Positions 1-8,039 of a stretch of DNA of 64,000 nt are shown in pieces. Both the position numbers and the translations under genes were made by a program. How positions within the stretch are numbered: the stretch's first letter is position 1; each line of letters opens with the position of its first letter. Below the pieces are notes generated by a model that did no database searches, had not been told where the DNA came from, and saw only the letters and a list, made by a program, of their open reading frames with translations. Origin of the DNA: Chryseobacterium senegalense (GTDB taxonomy: Bacteria; Bacteroidota; Bacteroidia; Flavobacteriales; Weeksellaceae); the NCBI GenBank assembly GCA_001403755.1, contig CYUH01000015.1, positions 1-64,000 on the forward strand, written 5' to 3'.

Positions 1-41
1 GCACATTTCTTTAGGTTGTTTTATTTTACAAAAAAATTTTC

Positions 42-66
42 AAGTCGCTTTTAGGCGGCTATTTCT
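42..66 (+). terminator. Weak terminator-like hairpin at left edge
   Basis: AGTCGC (43-48) pairs with GCGGCT (55-60), with one G-T pair, around a TTTTAG loop, and a T-rich stretch follows. It would end a transcript entering from the left. The stem is short. Confidence 0.4.
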
Positions 67-102
67 TTGGGAAATATCTTGGCCTCAACAAAATTCAACG
101 AA

Positions 103-444
103 ATGAAAGACCAAGAAAGACTAGCTGCGCTAGAAAGCCAAATGTCCACTTTGGTAAACTCGCAAAAAGAGTTTACCTCGAAGGCGCTACAGATGCTCGC
201 CCTCGGAACCAAGAACATCTATTCTAAGGAAGAGGCCGCGCTGTTCCTCAACCTGGATCCGGACTATCTCTACCAACTCAAACACCACGGCAAATTGAAG
301 GCCTACAAAAAGAAGGGGCAAAAGAAAATCTACTTTCGCAAAGAGGACCTCGAAGCTTATCTTCTGGGGGATAATGTGGAGGAAATACAAAATGATGACT
401 ATGTCGCATTCGAGCAGGAAATTCTGGAGCGATGGAAGAAATAA
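103..444 (+). CDS. HTH (excisionase/MerR-like) DNA-binding protein
   Basis: A 113-residue protein with a helix-turn-helix of the excisionase type in its centre: the stretch from YSKEEAALFLNLDPDYLYQL, followed by a basic wing that ends in YFRKEDLEAYL. Such proteins sit at the head of the replication and mobilization genes of Bacteroidota mobilizable elements, where they act in excision or transcription control (family knowledge). The ATG at 103 is preferred. A TTG at 67 would add 12 residues. The last 13 bases overlap the next gene, so translation is probably coupled. Its exact role is not shown by the sequence. Confidence 0.75.
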   Translation: MKDQERLAALESQMSTLVNSQKEFTSKALQMLALGTKNIYSKEEAALFLNLDPDYLYQLKHHGKLKAYKKKGQKKIYFRKEDLEAYLLGDNVEEIQNDDYVAFEQEILERWKK

Positions 445-1619
445 CCAACAAGCCGGCTGAAGAGCAAAAAATCCCAGTACTCTACCAAACCGCTTCCGAG
501 ACCACTACCATTTTCGATATGGTGATGAAGTATCTTGAAAGCAAGTATGACCTTCGCTTTAACGCCATCGCCCTGGAGATAGAAATATCGCTCAAGGGAA
601 AGGAGGGCTGGACAGAGCTAAACATCAACTCCCTGCTGATAGAACTCGTACAGGCCGGGATTCAGATTACGATGCAGAAGTTGGAGATCCTCGTACGGAG
701 CCACCTGATAAAGAGATACAACCCGTTAGCGGAATACTTTAAAAAACTCACCGGCTGGGACGGCGAAGACCATATCCGGAAGCTGGCGGGATTTGTTCGG
801 ACCAACGACAGCGAAGCGTTCCGCTACCATCTCGAGAAGTGGCTGACCCGCGCCGTGCTTTGCGCATTGAAGAAAGACTATGTCAACAAGCAGTGCCTCG
901 TGCTGGCAAGCTCCAAACAGAACACGGGCAAAACCACCTTCCTGCGGTTCCTCATCCCGGACGGGCTCAGGGATTATTATTCCGAAAATGTCACAGTGGA
1001 CAAGGACGGCATCATTGCCATCTGCAAAAATTTCATCCTCAATGCGGACGAGCTGGCCGTGCTGTCCAAATCGGATGTCAACACCCTGAAATCCTTCATC
1101 TCGATGGGTGGCGCGAAAGTAAGGGTGCCGTATGGGAGAAAGCCGGAGAACATGGATAGGATATGTTCCTTTGTTGCCTCAACCAACAGAACAGATTTCC
1201 TTACCGACGAGACAGGAAGCGTAAGATGGCTGGTTTTCGAAGTTTTAAGCATTGACTTCAATTATTCCAAGGAAATAGACATAGACAAGGTATGGGCGCA
1301 GGCGTACCACAATGCTTTTGAAAGAAAAAATTACCAACCGGAAATGACGCTCTCGGACATAGAGGCTAATGAGCTGAGGAACGAACAGTTTTCCCAGCTT
1401 TCACTTGAGCAGGAAATCGTTTCCGCACACTTCGAGAAATCGAAGGACATCAAGGATTTTCTTACGGCGACGGACATCGTTGTGGCAATGAACAACGCCC
1501 TGAATTTAAGATTGAACAACATCAAGGTCGGAAAGGCGCTCACCAAGCTCAAGTATGAAAGAATCAAGCATCCGAAACTGCAGGTTTACGGCTACCTGAT
1601 CCGAAGAAAGATTGACTGA
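432..1619 (+). CDS. VirE-domain P-loop ATPase (replication/primase-associated)
   Basis: A 395-residue protein of the virulence-associated E family, a superfamily-3-like ATPase. Visible are a Walker A motif with KQNTGKTT (about residues 162-169), a Walker B-like FILNADEL (201-208) and a sensor segment FVASTNRTDFL (247-257), then the arginine-containing GSVRWLVFEV. Proteins of this family pair with primases on mobile elements and probably help element DNA replication after excision (family knowledge plus inference). It overlaps the HTH gene by 13 bases. Its base composition is clearly more GC-rich than that of the primase-like gene downstream, suggesting separate origins within the element. Confidence 0.82.
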   Translation: MEEITNKPAEEQKIPVLYQTASETTTIFDMVMKYLESKYDLRFNAIALEIEISLKGKEGWTELNINSLLIELVQAGIQITMQKLEILVRSHLIKRYNPLAEYFKKLTGWDGEDHIRKLAGFVRTNDSEAFRYHLEKWLTRAVLCALKKDYVNKQCLVLASSKQNTGKTTFLRFLIPDGLRDYYSENVTVDKDGIIAICKNFILNADELAVLSKSDVNTLKSFISMGGAKVRVPYGRKPENMDRICSFVASTNRTDFLTDETGSVRWLVFEVLSIDFNYSKEIDIDKVWAQAYHNAFERKNYQPEMTLSDIEANELRNEQFSQLSLEQEIVSAHFEKSKDIKDFLTATDIVVAMNNALNLRLNNIKVGKALTKLKYERIKHPKLQVYGYLIRRKID

Positions 1620-1653
1620 AAGAAAGTTTAAATCCTTGACATTCAATTTATCC

Positions 1654-1832
1654 TACCTACTTACCTAAGTGGACTTACAGAACTCATTTACAAATCTTTA
1701 TCAAGGTAATAAAATAGATAAGACTTTACCTAAACTACCATAGTTAAAGAAGGGATCCAATTAACAGGTAACAACAAGGTAAGTCATTAATTAATATAAC
1801 TAACTGATATTCAATATTTAGGTAGGCAGGTA
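1654..1832. repeat. Cluster of AGGTA/TACCT repeats (iteron-like)
   Basis: The 270-base gap between the VirE gene and the primase-like gene contains AGGTAA at 1704, 1766 and 1777 and the reverse TTACCT at 1661 and 1726. An outer inverted repeat of 15 bases (1654-1668 against 1818-1832, 13 of 15 matching) itself holds two TACCT/AGGTA units per arm. The surroundings are AT-rich. Position between replication-type genes suggests an origin or a regulator site (inference). Confidence 0.5.
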
Positions 1833-1890
1833 TGGAAAAACGGTAAAAATATAACTGGATATAAAGAAATAAATTTTAAAAACACAAAAA

Positions 1891-2814
1891 ATGAATTGCA
1901 AACAAGCCAACGAAAATATCAGCATCAAAGAAGTAATGGAAAGTTTTTCTCTATTCCCAAGCAAAGAACATCCGAAAACTGCCTATTATTATGCTATCAA
2001 TCGACAAGAACGAACGCCAAGTTTATTAGTGAATTATGTGAAAAATATTGCCTTTGATTTTGGCACTGGAAAACAATACGATGTCGTGTCGATAGTTCAG
2101 GAGCTCAAACAATGCACTGTATCCGATGCTCTTGAATATCTTGAAAAGTTTGATTTTTCTTTTCAAAAGCAAAAGGGAAATTTAAACAATCCAAAAGAAG
2201 AAACTAAATCTTATCAAATATTAGAAGTAAAAGAAGTGTCGCATCCAGCGTTGATTGAATATTTAAAATATAGAAAACTCGAATCTCAAAAATCTGAACT
2301 TAAGGAAATTCATTACGAAATGAATGGGAAGAACTATTTCAGATTAGGATTCAAAAACGATTCGGGAGGCTACGAAATCCGCAGCAGTTTTTCCAAAATC
2401 TGTCTTGGAAAAAAGGATATCACCACGATAAAAAATAATTCTGACAACCTCAAGGTTTTCGAGGGCTTTACCGACTACCTCTCCCATAAAATTTTAGAAC
2501 CGGAAAAGACACCTTCCGACTATCTAATTCTGAACTCTGTCGCCATGGTTCACAAGGCATCAGGGCTTTTTGGAAATTATAAATCTGTCGAAATGTACTT
2601 GGATAACGACCGCGCCGGCGAACAGTGCAGGGATTCAATTTTGAAAATATTCCCGGAGGCAGATGACCGGTCGAATGAATATTTCCGTCATCAAGATCTG
2701 AATGATTTCCTGATATCACAGGAAGAAAAGACACTTGAAAATAAGCTTGAAAAAAATCAAACAGCCATACACGAGCCCGAGGAAAACCGGAATATTTACA
2801 GGAGAAAAAGATGA
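1891..2814 (+). CDS. Toprim-domain DNA primase-like protein
   Basis: A 307-residue protein with the layout of a DnaG-type primase. The N-terminal part (about 10-90) resembles the CHC2 zinc-finger domain, including RTPSLLVN, but the usual zinc-binding Cys/His residues are not evident. A Toprim domain follows, with VFEGFTDYLS (catalytic Glu about 191) and the acidic pair MYLDNDRAG (Asp about 238 and 240). Such proteins accompany VirE-type ATPases on Bacteroidota mobilizable elements and are thought to prime element replication (family knowledge). It is markedly more AT-rich than the VirE gene. The ATG start follows a long A-rich leader. Confidence 0.8.
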   Translation: MNCKQANENISIKEVMESFSLFPSKEHPKTAYYYAINRQERTPSLLVNYVKNIAFDFGTGKQYDVVSIVQELKQCTVSDALEYLEKFDFSFQKQKGNLNNPKEETKSYQILEVKEVSHPALIEYLKYRKLESQKSELKEIHYEMNGKNYFRLGFKNDSGGYEIRSSFSKICLGKKDITTIKNNSDNLKVFEGFTDYLSHKILEPEKTPSDYLILNSVAMVHKASGLFGNYKSVEMYLDNDRAGEQCRDSILKIFPEADDRSNEYFRHQDLNDFLISQEEKTLENKLEKNQTAIHEPEENRNIYRRKR

Positions 2815-3050
2815 AGATTCAACCAAGCCGACCTGCTTAAAATAAGCACAGGTGGAATACTCTAAAAAAGCTGGGTAAAAACTTGCCATGTATTTAGTGC
2901 AAAAAGTACCCAATGTTTACAACAAGCGTATGCTTGTCGTAAAAATCGGGCTTTTTGGTTTCCTCCTGTCGTCGGAAACACTTGTTTGGAAATGGAATTC
3001 AAGCCAGTAATTTAAAATCATAAAAAAATTAAACACCACATAAACACAAT
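2815..3050. other. Candidate origin of transfer (oriT) upstream of mobC
   Basis: The 236-base gap between primase-like gene and mobC contains three hairpins: 2832-2852 (TGCTTA/TAAGCA stem flanked by CC/GG), 2922-2937 (ACAAGC/GCTTGT, four-base loop) and 2958-2979 (GTTTCC/GGAAAC, ten-base loop). Inverted repeats just upstream of relaxosome genes are where oriT sites of this element type usually lie. The nick site cannot be assigned from sequence alone. Confidence 0.45.
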
Positions 3051-3527
3051 ATGAAAAATGACTTTTTAAAACAGTTTGTAAGACAGATTTCCGAGCAGCA
3101 AATTGCAAAGGTTGCAGAAGAAAAAAGAAGGAACCGCTTTCGCGAAATTGGTCGAAAGGGAGGTTTGAAAAAGAAGACGGCGAACCAATTTTCGAAGGTA
3201 GTCTCAGTTCGTTTTACCGAAAAGGAGTTTGAGAAAATTCAAAAGGAGGCTGACTTCTACAAACTCAAAATATCAAAATATTTAAGACTGGTTTCAACCG
3301 AAAAAGAACTCAAAATAAACGAGTTTAAAACCGACGCGGTTCTGTTGAATTACGGCAACAATTTTATAAGGATATCCAATCTGCTCCGGAACAGAGAATG
3401 GAATGAGTTTGAAAACAAAAAAGAGATCCTTGAGGAAATTCAAACCACAACGAGGTTGATCCGGGAATACCTCTACCAAAAAATCATCGAAAATGAACAA
3501 TTCGGCAACGACGAGGAGGATCAGTAA
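3051..3527 (+). CDS. mobC: MobC-like relaxosome accessory protein
   Basis: A 158-residue basic protein. The N-terminus has a lysine/arginine-rich GRKGGLKKKT segment. A ribbon-helix-helix-like part follows (VSVRFTEKEFEKIQKEADFYKLKISKYLR), then a helical C-terminal tail with NNFIRISNLLRNREWN. This is the pattern of MobC/BfmC-type relaxosome proteins that bind oriT and help the relaxase open the DNA (family knowledge). Its last 35 bases overlap the relaxase gene in another frame, which suggests coupled translation. Confidence 0.78.
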   Translation: MKNDFLKQFVRQISEQQIAKVAEEKRRNRFREIGRKGGLKKKTANQFSKVVSVRFTEKEFEKIQKEADFYKLKISKYLRLVSTEKELKINEFKTDAVLLNYGNNFIRISNLLRNREWNEFENKKEILEEIQTTTRLIREYLYQKIIENEQFGNDEEDQ

Positions 3528-4401
3528 GATCGCGATTGAATACAATGGCAATGACAAAGGCACGGCGGAATGTATTTATTCCAACAACCTGCTTTCAACA
3601 ATGCCGGAGGAAAGATTTGAAGAGATGAAGATTGTCGCCGAGAGAAATCCGAATGTAAAGAAATGGGCTCTCACAGGTTACATTTCTCCGGCAAAGGAAA
3701 TTGGAGACATACTGACCAACGACGAATTGAAGGAACTGGCTTTAAAATCATTGAAGGATGTGGGACTTACGGAAAATAACCAGGTCGTCCTGGATGTCCA
3801 CAATTCCACGAAGCAGAAACATATCCATTTCATCGTGAACCGCATAGATGTTTTTGGTAAATGCACGGTGAAGTCGGCAAACATAGGTAAACGCTTTGGT
3901 GAATCGGTTCGAAATGTCTGCAAAGAGATGAATCTCAAAACAGATGTGGAAATCGGAAAGGAGAAAAAGCAACAGATGCTAAAAATCCTGCAAAACTGTA
4001 TGAAGGTCTCAAGAAATTTTGATGACTTGGTCGATTATATGCGGAGATGCGGTTACAGAGTGACGCTCTCGCAGAATGTGAAGGAGGGTATGTCGGGGAT
4101 GCGGATTGTCCGGCTGAAGGACATCAACGACCATACCCAGAGGCAGTACCATCCCGGTTACAAACTTTCGGAGATCACCAGCAAACTGAAGATTAAGGAC
4201 ATCAAAGAAATCCTAAACCGGAATGCGGAAAACCATCATTTGGCAATTTTCACTCAGAGTAATCCGCAAACGAACGAAATAAAGCATCCGGAAAAATCAG
4301 GGCTCAAGGAGATTGAGAATGCCGTGAAGGAACTGCTCAAACCGAGCTACGCACAGGCGACAGACGATGAATTGCTGAGGAAGAGAAAAAGAAGGCGATA
4401 G
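3493..4401 (+). CDS. MobA/VirD2-family relaxase
   Basis: A 302-residue relaxase-type nuclease that would nick oriT and lead the strand into a recipient cell. The metal-binding three-histidine motif is visible as His103 and HIHFIVNRI (His110, His112). The N-terminal segment ISKIAIEYNGN fits the start of the domain. The candidate catalytic tyrosine is in the first 30 residues (Tyr17 or Tyr29), not proven. The C-terminal part is basic and ends in RKRKRRR. The gene overlaps mobC by 35 bases. It is somewhat short for the family but has no visible break. Confidence 0.82.
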   Translation: MNNSATTRRISKIAIEYNGNDKGTAECIYSNNLLSTMPEERFEEMKIVAERNPNVKKWALTGYISPAKEIGDILTNDELKELALKSLKDVGLTENNQVVLDVHNSTKQKHIHFIVNRIDVFGKCTVKSANIGKRFGESVRNVCKEMNLKTDVEIGKEKKQQMLKILQNCMKVSRNFDDLVDYMRRCGYRVTLSQNVKEGMSGMRIVRLKDINDHTQRQYHPGYKLSEITSKLKIKDIKEILNRNAENHHLAIFTQSNPQTNEIKHPEKSGLKEIENAVKELLKPSYAQATDDELLRKRKRRR

Positions 4402-4430
4402 GTTTAAAAAACATCAATAAAAAAAAGAAA

Positions 4431-5018
4431 ATGAATAACAACGAATTTAACAACCATGACATGAATACAGAAAATTATTCTTCACAAGATGCAGGCATCG
4501 AACTTTTGCACCGCGTCATAGAAAGCAATAAGGCGGTAGAAATTTCGGGGAAGGCGATTTTCCACATGTACTGCGACATCAAGGAGGATATAAAAAAAAT
4601 CCAAGCACTGGCACATGAAGATAATCTAAAACGGCAGGAATTGCTTAAATCCATCCCCAACAATATTATCGCAGAATTATCTCCGGACGTTATAAAGCAT
4701 CTGGAAAAATTCCATCAGAAATCAGATACAGTTAAATATTGGTTTTTCGGAATCCTGCCTATATTGCTGGTTGCATTTTTTATTTTATCAGCAACTGTTT
4801 ATCTCGGAAAAATCTGGTACAGCGAAAGCATCCGCACCAAGACCGAGGTTCGAGAGGAAATCCTGGAGGAGATCAAGGATGAAAACAAGGCGATTTATGA
4901 AACAGAGCAAGTAAAACAGCTGGAGCACAATACCGCACTAATGAAAAAATGGATGAAGAAAAATCCAAAGGACGCAGAAAAATTTTTGAAGTTTAAGGAG
5001 GGGTATGAGAGTAGGTAG
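4431..5018 (+). CDS. Membrane protein of the mobilization region
   Basis: A 195-residue protein with one clear membrane segment in the middle (WFFGILPILLVAFFILSATV, about residues 104-123). It lies between a helical N-terminal half and a strongly charged C-terminal half rich in Glu and Lys. It follows the relaxase by 29 bases. Membrane proteins in this position (MbpC-like) occur on related elements and may link the relaxosome to a helper secretion system, but this is inference. I do not recognise a catalytic domain. Confidence 0.6.
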   Translation: MNNNEFNNHDMNTENYSSQDAGIELLHRVIESNKAVEISGKAIFHMYCDIKEDIKKIQALAHEDNLKRQELLKSIPNNIIAELSPDVIKHLEKFHQKSDTVKYWFFGILPILLVAFFILSATVYLGKIWYSESIRTKTEVREEILEEIKDENKAIYETEQVKQLEHNTALMKKWMKKNPKDAEKFLKFKEGYESR

Positions 5019-5029
5019 ACTAAAAATTA

Positions 5030-5061
5030 TTTGTCCATTCTAAAATAATTTCCTATCTTTG
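5030..5061 (+). promoter_or_regulatory. Flavobacterial promoter before the first Cys-rich secreted protein
   Basis: A -33 TTTG at 5030-5033 and a perfect -7 TATCTTTG at 5054-5061 are separated by 20 bases, matching the Bacteroidota sigma consensus TTTG-N17-23-TAnnTTTG. The downstream ATG is at 5077, so the leader would be very short. This is the best promoter match in the element. Confidence 0.75.
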
Positions 5062-5076
5062 TGCTGTTTACTTACA

Positions 5077-5493
5077 ATGGTCGGAAATTTTAAAATACTG
5101 TTGCTTTCCTTTACACTCGCGTTATTTCTGGCGCCGGGGATTTCCTTAGCTTGCAGCAAAAAGGATAAGCAGGTTTTTAAATCAGAGGCGCATGCTGAAA
5201 CTTTCATCAAACAGTCATTCGCGAAATTTCATCCGTCTTGCGACAGCGGCGATTGCAAAGACGAGTGCTGTCATCCAAAATCACACAATTGTCAAACCGA
5301 TGGATGCTCAGGAAATTGCAGCGGTAACCTTTGCAGCACTGCTCAGTATACCATTCTAGCAGACAGCAAATTTTTAGAGGATTCTAAAAACGAAGCGTCC
5401 GGTTACGATGACAAAAATTCTAATTTCTTTTATCAGAATCCCCATTACTCCGGTGGATTCCATACCATTTGGGAACCGCCCAAAATAGGTTAA
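5077..5493 (+). CDS. Small secreted Cys-rich protein with C-terminal WxPPKIG
   Basis: A 138-residue protein with a signal peptide (FKILLLSFTLALFLAPGISLA). A central segment is rich in cysteine and histidine (CDSGDCKDECCHPKSHNC...CSGNCSGNLC, about residues 55-90), suited to binding soft metal ions. The last residues, IWEPPKIG, match those of the unrelated-looking small protein at 20979, which also precedes an RND pump. Proteins of this kind (DUF6660/HYC_CC_PP-like, name from memory) stand next to metal-efflux genes in Bacteroidota. The ATG at 5077 is chosen over a TTG at 5059 because that TTG lies inside the promoter box. Function is unknown; periplasmic metal binding or sensing is inferred. 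Confidence 0.6.
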   Translation: MVGNFKILLLSFTLALFLAPGISLACSKKDKQVFKSEAHAETFIKQSFAKFHPSCDSGDCKDECCHPKSHNCQTDGCSGNCSGNLCSTAQYTILADSKFLEDSKNEASGYDDKNSNFFYQNPHYSGGFHTIWEPPKIG

Positions 5494-5529
5494 GATCTTC
5501 TTTTACAGCCCGAATTGTGTCTGGTCGTG

Positions 5530-5637
5530 AAGTGTTTATGACACTTTCCGCAGATTATTTAGCGGTGCTGAATGTCCCTTCGAACTTCCACTTCTCGTTT
5601 AAGTAATCTTTTAGAAAAGAATGTTCTTTAAAGAACA
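5530..5637. promoter_or_regulatory. Palindromes in the leader of the copper block
   Basis: The 216-base gap before 5710 holds a hairpin AAGTGT/ACACTT (5530-5546), a small CTTTT/AAAAG hairpin (about 5608-5619) and a perfect 16-base palindrome TGTTCTTTAAAGAACA (5622-5637). The palindrome, 72 bases before the first lipoprotein gene, looks like a dimeric regulator site (inference). No consensus promoter is obvious here. Confidence 0.45.
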
Positions 5638-5709
5638 ACTTGAAGATCAGGATTTTCGTACACAGTCTCTCAAGACGGAGGCTCAAAATTAACCTTTAAC
5701 GATAATTTA

Positions 5710-6096
5710 ATGAAGAATATTCTTTTAGGAATACTGGCTTTTGTAGCAGTGTTCCTCGTTTCCTGCACCAATTCAAAAGCAGAAACTACCCAAATTACCA
5801 ATGCACAGTTCAAGACCGGCGATATTGTCCCCCACGACCAGGTCTGTATGGTAAACAACGCCTACATGGGCAAAAAGCAGCTCGAAGTAAAGCATGACGG
5901 CAAAACCTACTACGGTTGCTGTGAAAACTGCAAACTCAGAATCCCACAGGAAGAAAATGCCCGCATGGCGTATGATCCGATATCTCATCAACTCATCGAT
6001 AAAGCAACCGCAATTATCGCGATCTCCGATAAAAATGACAATGTGGTGTACTTCGAAAATAAAGCAAACTACGAAGCCTTTTTTAATAATAAATAA
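5710..6096 (+). CDS. TRASH/YHS-like metal-binding lipoprotein (MlpB-like)
   Basis: A 128-residue lipoprotein: lipid-attachment signal VFLVSC near residue 19. Its mature part holds one Cys at VCMVNNAYMG and a YGCCENC cluster, the pattern of a small TRASH/YHS-type metal-binding fold. It is the first gene of the copper block, 20 bases before the next lipoprotein. It probably binds Cu(I) or a similar ion at the outer face of a membrane and passes it to the export machinery (inference). The assignment to the MlpB-like group rests on recognised cysteine spacing. Confidence 0.65.
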   Translation: MKNILLGILAFVAVFLVSCTNSKAETTQITNAQFKTGDIVPHDQVCMVNNAYMGKKQLEVKHDGKTYYGCCENCKLRIPQEENARMAYDPISHQLIDKATAIIAISDKNDNVVYFENKANYEAFFNNK

Positions 6097-6115
6097 CCTT
6101 TAAACTTATAAAATA

Positions 6116-6739
6116 ATGAAAACACTAATATTCAGCCTTTTAGCAATTGGCACACTTGCACTCTCTTCTTGTAAAGAAAACAAAGAACAGAAAAAACCCA
6201 CTGAAACATCAATGCAGCATGATATGAGCACGATGTCGGACAGTTCAGCGATGGGCAATATGGCAACGGATAAAGAGGTAACCGTTACTGAAGCCAAAAA
6301 GTCTTCCGCTGATCTTACGGAGCTTTATTCCCATTACACTCACCTTACATTCGCTTTGTCCGGTGATGATGATAAAGAAGCGGTGAGTGGAGCCAAAGGG
6401 ATCCTCGCTTCTTTTCCCAAAATAGACAAAAACGGTTTTTCTGCTGAACAGAAAAAAGAATTTGCTGAACTCGAAGCAAGCATCAGTGAACACGCCGAGC
6501 ACATTGCAGATAATGCCGGAAAGATTGATCATCAGCGCGAGCACCTGGATATTATGAGTACAGATTTTTACGACCTTTTGACAGACTTCGGAACTCCAAA
6601 ACCGGTGTACAAAGTATTCTGCCCGATGTATAATGATAACAAAGGGGCCTTCTGGCTTAGCGATTCACGTGAGGTGAAGAATCCTTATTACGGCAAAGAA
6701 ATGCTTTCATGTGGCGAGGTTCAGGAAGAAATTAAGTAA
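6116..6739 (+). CDS. DUF3347 lipoprotein, copper-associated
   Basis: A 207-residue lipoprotein (lipobox LALSSC). A His/Met-rich linker follows (MQHDMSTMSDSSAMGNM), of the sort that binds copper. The remainder is a DUF3347 domain, ending in VYKVFCPMYNDNKGAFWLSD and NPYYGKEMLSCGEV. In other Bacteroidota this domain occurs beside, or fused to, RND adaptors of copper pumps (family knowledge). It lies 14 bases before the split CusA gene and is probably co-transcribed with it. A role as periplasmic copper carrier is likely but inferred. Confidence 0.75.
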   Translation: MKTLIFSLLAIGTLALSSCKENKEQKKPTETSMQHDMSTMSDSSAMGNMATDKEVTVTEAKKSSADLTELYSHYTHLTFALSGDDDKEAVSGAKGILASFPKIDKNGFSAEQKKEFAELEASISEHAEHIADNAGKIDHQREHLDIMSTDFYDLLTDFGTPKPVYKVFCPMYNDNKGAFWLSDSREVKNPYYGKEMLSCGEVQEEIK

Positions 6740-6753
6740 AACCGTACAGAACC

Positions 6754-8037
6754 ATGATTCAAAATTTAATCAAACTGTCCCTCCGCAACAGGTATTTCGT
6801 TTTGCTGATAGCAATCGGCCTTTTTATCTGGGGTATTTTTGCGGTAAGGGACAATCCCATCGATGCAATTCCGGATCTGAGTGAGAACCAGGTCATCGTT
6901 TTTACCGAGTGGATGGGCCGAAGTCCCCAGATTATTGAAGATCAGGTGACTTTCCCGCTGGTCAGCAACCTTCAGGGCATTCCGAAAATTAAGAACATCC
7001 GGGCTTCCTCTATGTTTGGGATGAGTTTCGTGTATGTCATTTTCGAAGATAACGTAGATATTTATTGGGCCAGAACCCGGGTAATGGAACGCCTCAATTA
7101 TGCGCAGCGTTTACTCCCACAAGATGTCACCCCTACGCTCGGACCGGATGGCACTGGTGTTGGTCACGTTTTCTGGTACCATTTTGATGCACCCAAAATG
7201 GATTTGGGAGACCAGCGTGCCCTTCAGGACTGGTACGTGAAATTTGCCTTGCAGACGGTTCCCGGTGTCGCAGAAGTGGCATCCTTTGGCGGCTTCGAAA
7301 AACAGTACCAGCTTATCGTAGATCCTGTAAAATTGCAGTATTACAACGTCTCCCTCATGGAGGTGATGAATAAGGTAAAGGCTAACAACAACGATGTAGG
7401 GGGACGGAAATTTGAGATGGCCGATATGGCCTACGTCATCCGTGGACTTGGTTACATTAAGAATGTAGCCGATATCGAAGAAATCGCGGTGGGAAATTAC
7501 AACGGTATTCCCGTGCGGGTGAAAGATATTGGCTCGGTACAAATGGGTGGAGATCTTCGGCTGGGTATTTTTGATGCGGACGGTGAAGGTGAAGTCGTGG
7601 GCGGTATCGTGGTGGCACGGTATGGCGAAAATGCGGATAAGGTCATCAACGATGTGAAAGAGAAAATGAAGGACGTTGAAAAAGGACTCCCTGAAGGCGT
7701 CACCTTCAAGACATCGTACGACCGCAGTACGCTGATTGAAGGGGCAATAGACAATATTAAAACCAAGCTGATTGAAGAAATTATCGTGGTGGCAATCATT
7801 GTTATTCTGTTCCTATTCCACTGGCGAAGTGCATTGAGCATCATCATTCAGATTTCGGTCACCATTGCCATCAGTTTTATTCTGCTCAATGCGTTTGGAC
7901 TTTCCTCCAATATCATGTCCCTTACAGGAATTGCGCTGGCAATTGGGGTGATCGTGGATAACGGAATTATCATGTCCGAAAATGCCTATAAAAATCTCTC
8001 CGATTGGCAGAACCATCAACAAAATAAAAACCCATAA
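6754..8037 (+). CDS. cusA: CusA-type RND copper/silver efflux pump, N-terminal half
   Basis: A 427-residue protein equal to the first part of CusA: the first membrane segment, the first periplasmic loop (porter domain), and membrane segments 2-4. The segment AIGVIVDNGIIMSENAYKNL carries the Asp and Glu of the heavy-metal RND signature typical of Cu(I)/Ag(I) pumps. The reading frame then ends in a short polar tail (WQNHQQNKNP) in the cytoplasmic loop between segments 4 and 5. The rest of the pump begins two bases later in another frame. This is either a natural split or a recent frameshift. Both halves keep their key residues. Confidence 0.85.
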   Translation: MIQNLIKLSLRNRYFVLLIAIGLFIWGIFAVRDNPIDAIPDLSENQVIVFTEWMGRSPQIIEDQVTFPLVSNLQGIPKIKNIRASSMFGMSFVYVIFEDNVDIYWARTRVMERLNYAQRLLPQDVTPTLGPDGTGVGHVFWYHFDAPKMDLGDQRALQDWYVKFALQTVPGVAEVASFGGFEKQYQLIVDPVKLQYYNVSLMEVMNKVKANNNDVGGRKFEMADMAYVIRGLGYIKNVADIEEIAVGNYNGIPVRVKDIGSVQMGGDLRLGIFDADGEGEVVGGIVVARYGENADKVINDVKEKMKDVEKGLPEGVTFKTSYDRSTLIEGAIDNIKTKLIEEIIVVAIIVILFLFHWRSALSIIIQISVTIAISFILLNAFGLSSNIMSLTGIALAIGVIVDNGIIMSENAYKNLSDWQNHQQNKNP

Positions 8038-8039
8038 CA

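Noticed and set aside
839..1159. Open frames of 69-106 codons inside the VirE-type gene
   Set aside because: They are shadow frames in GC-rich coding sequence with no domain features.
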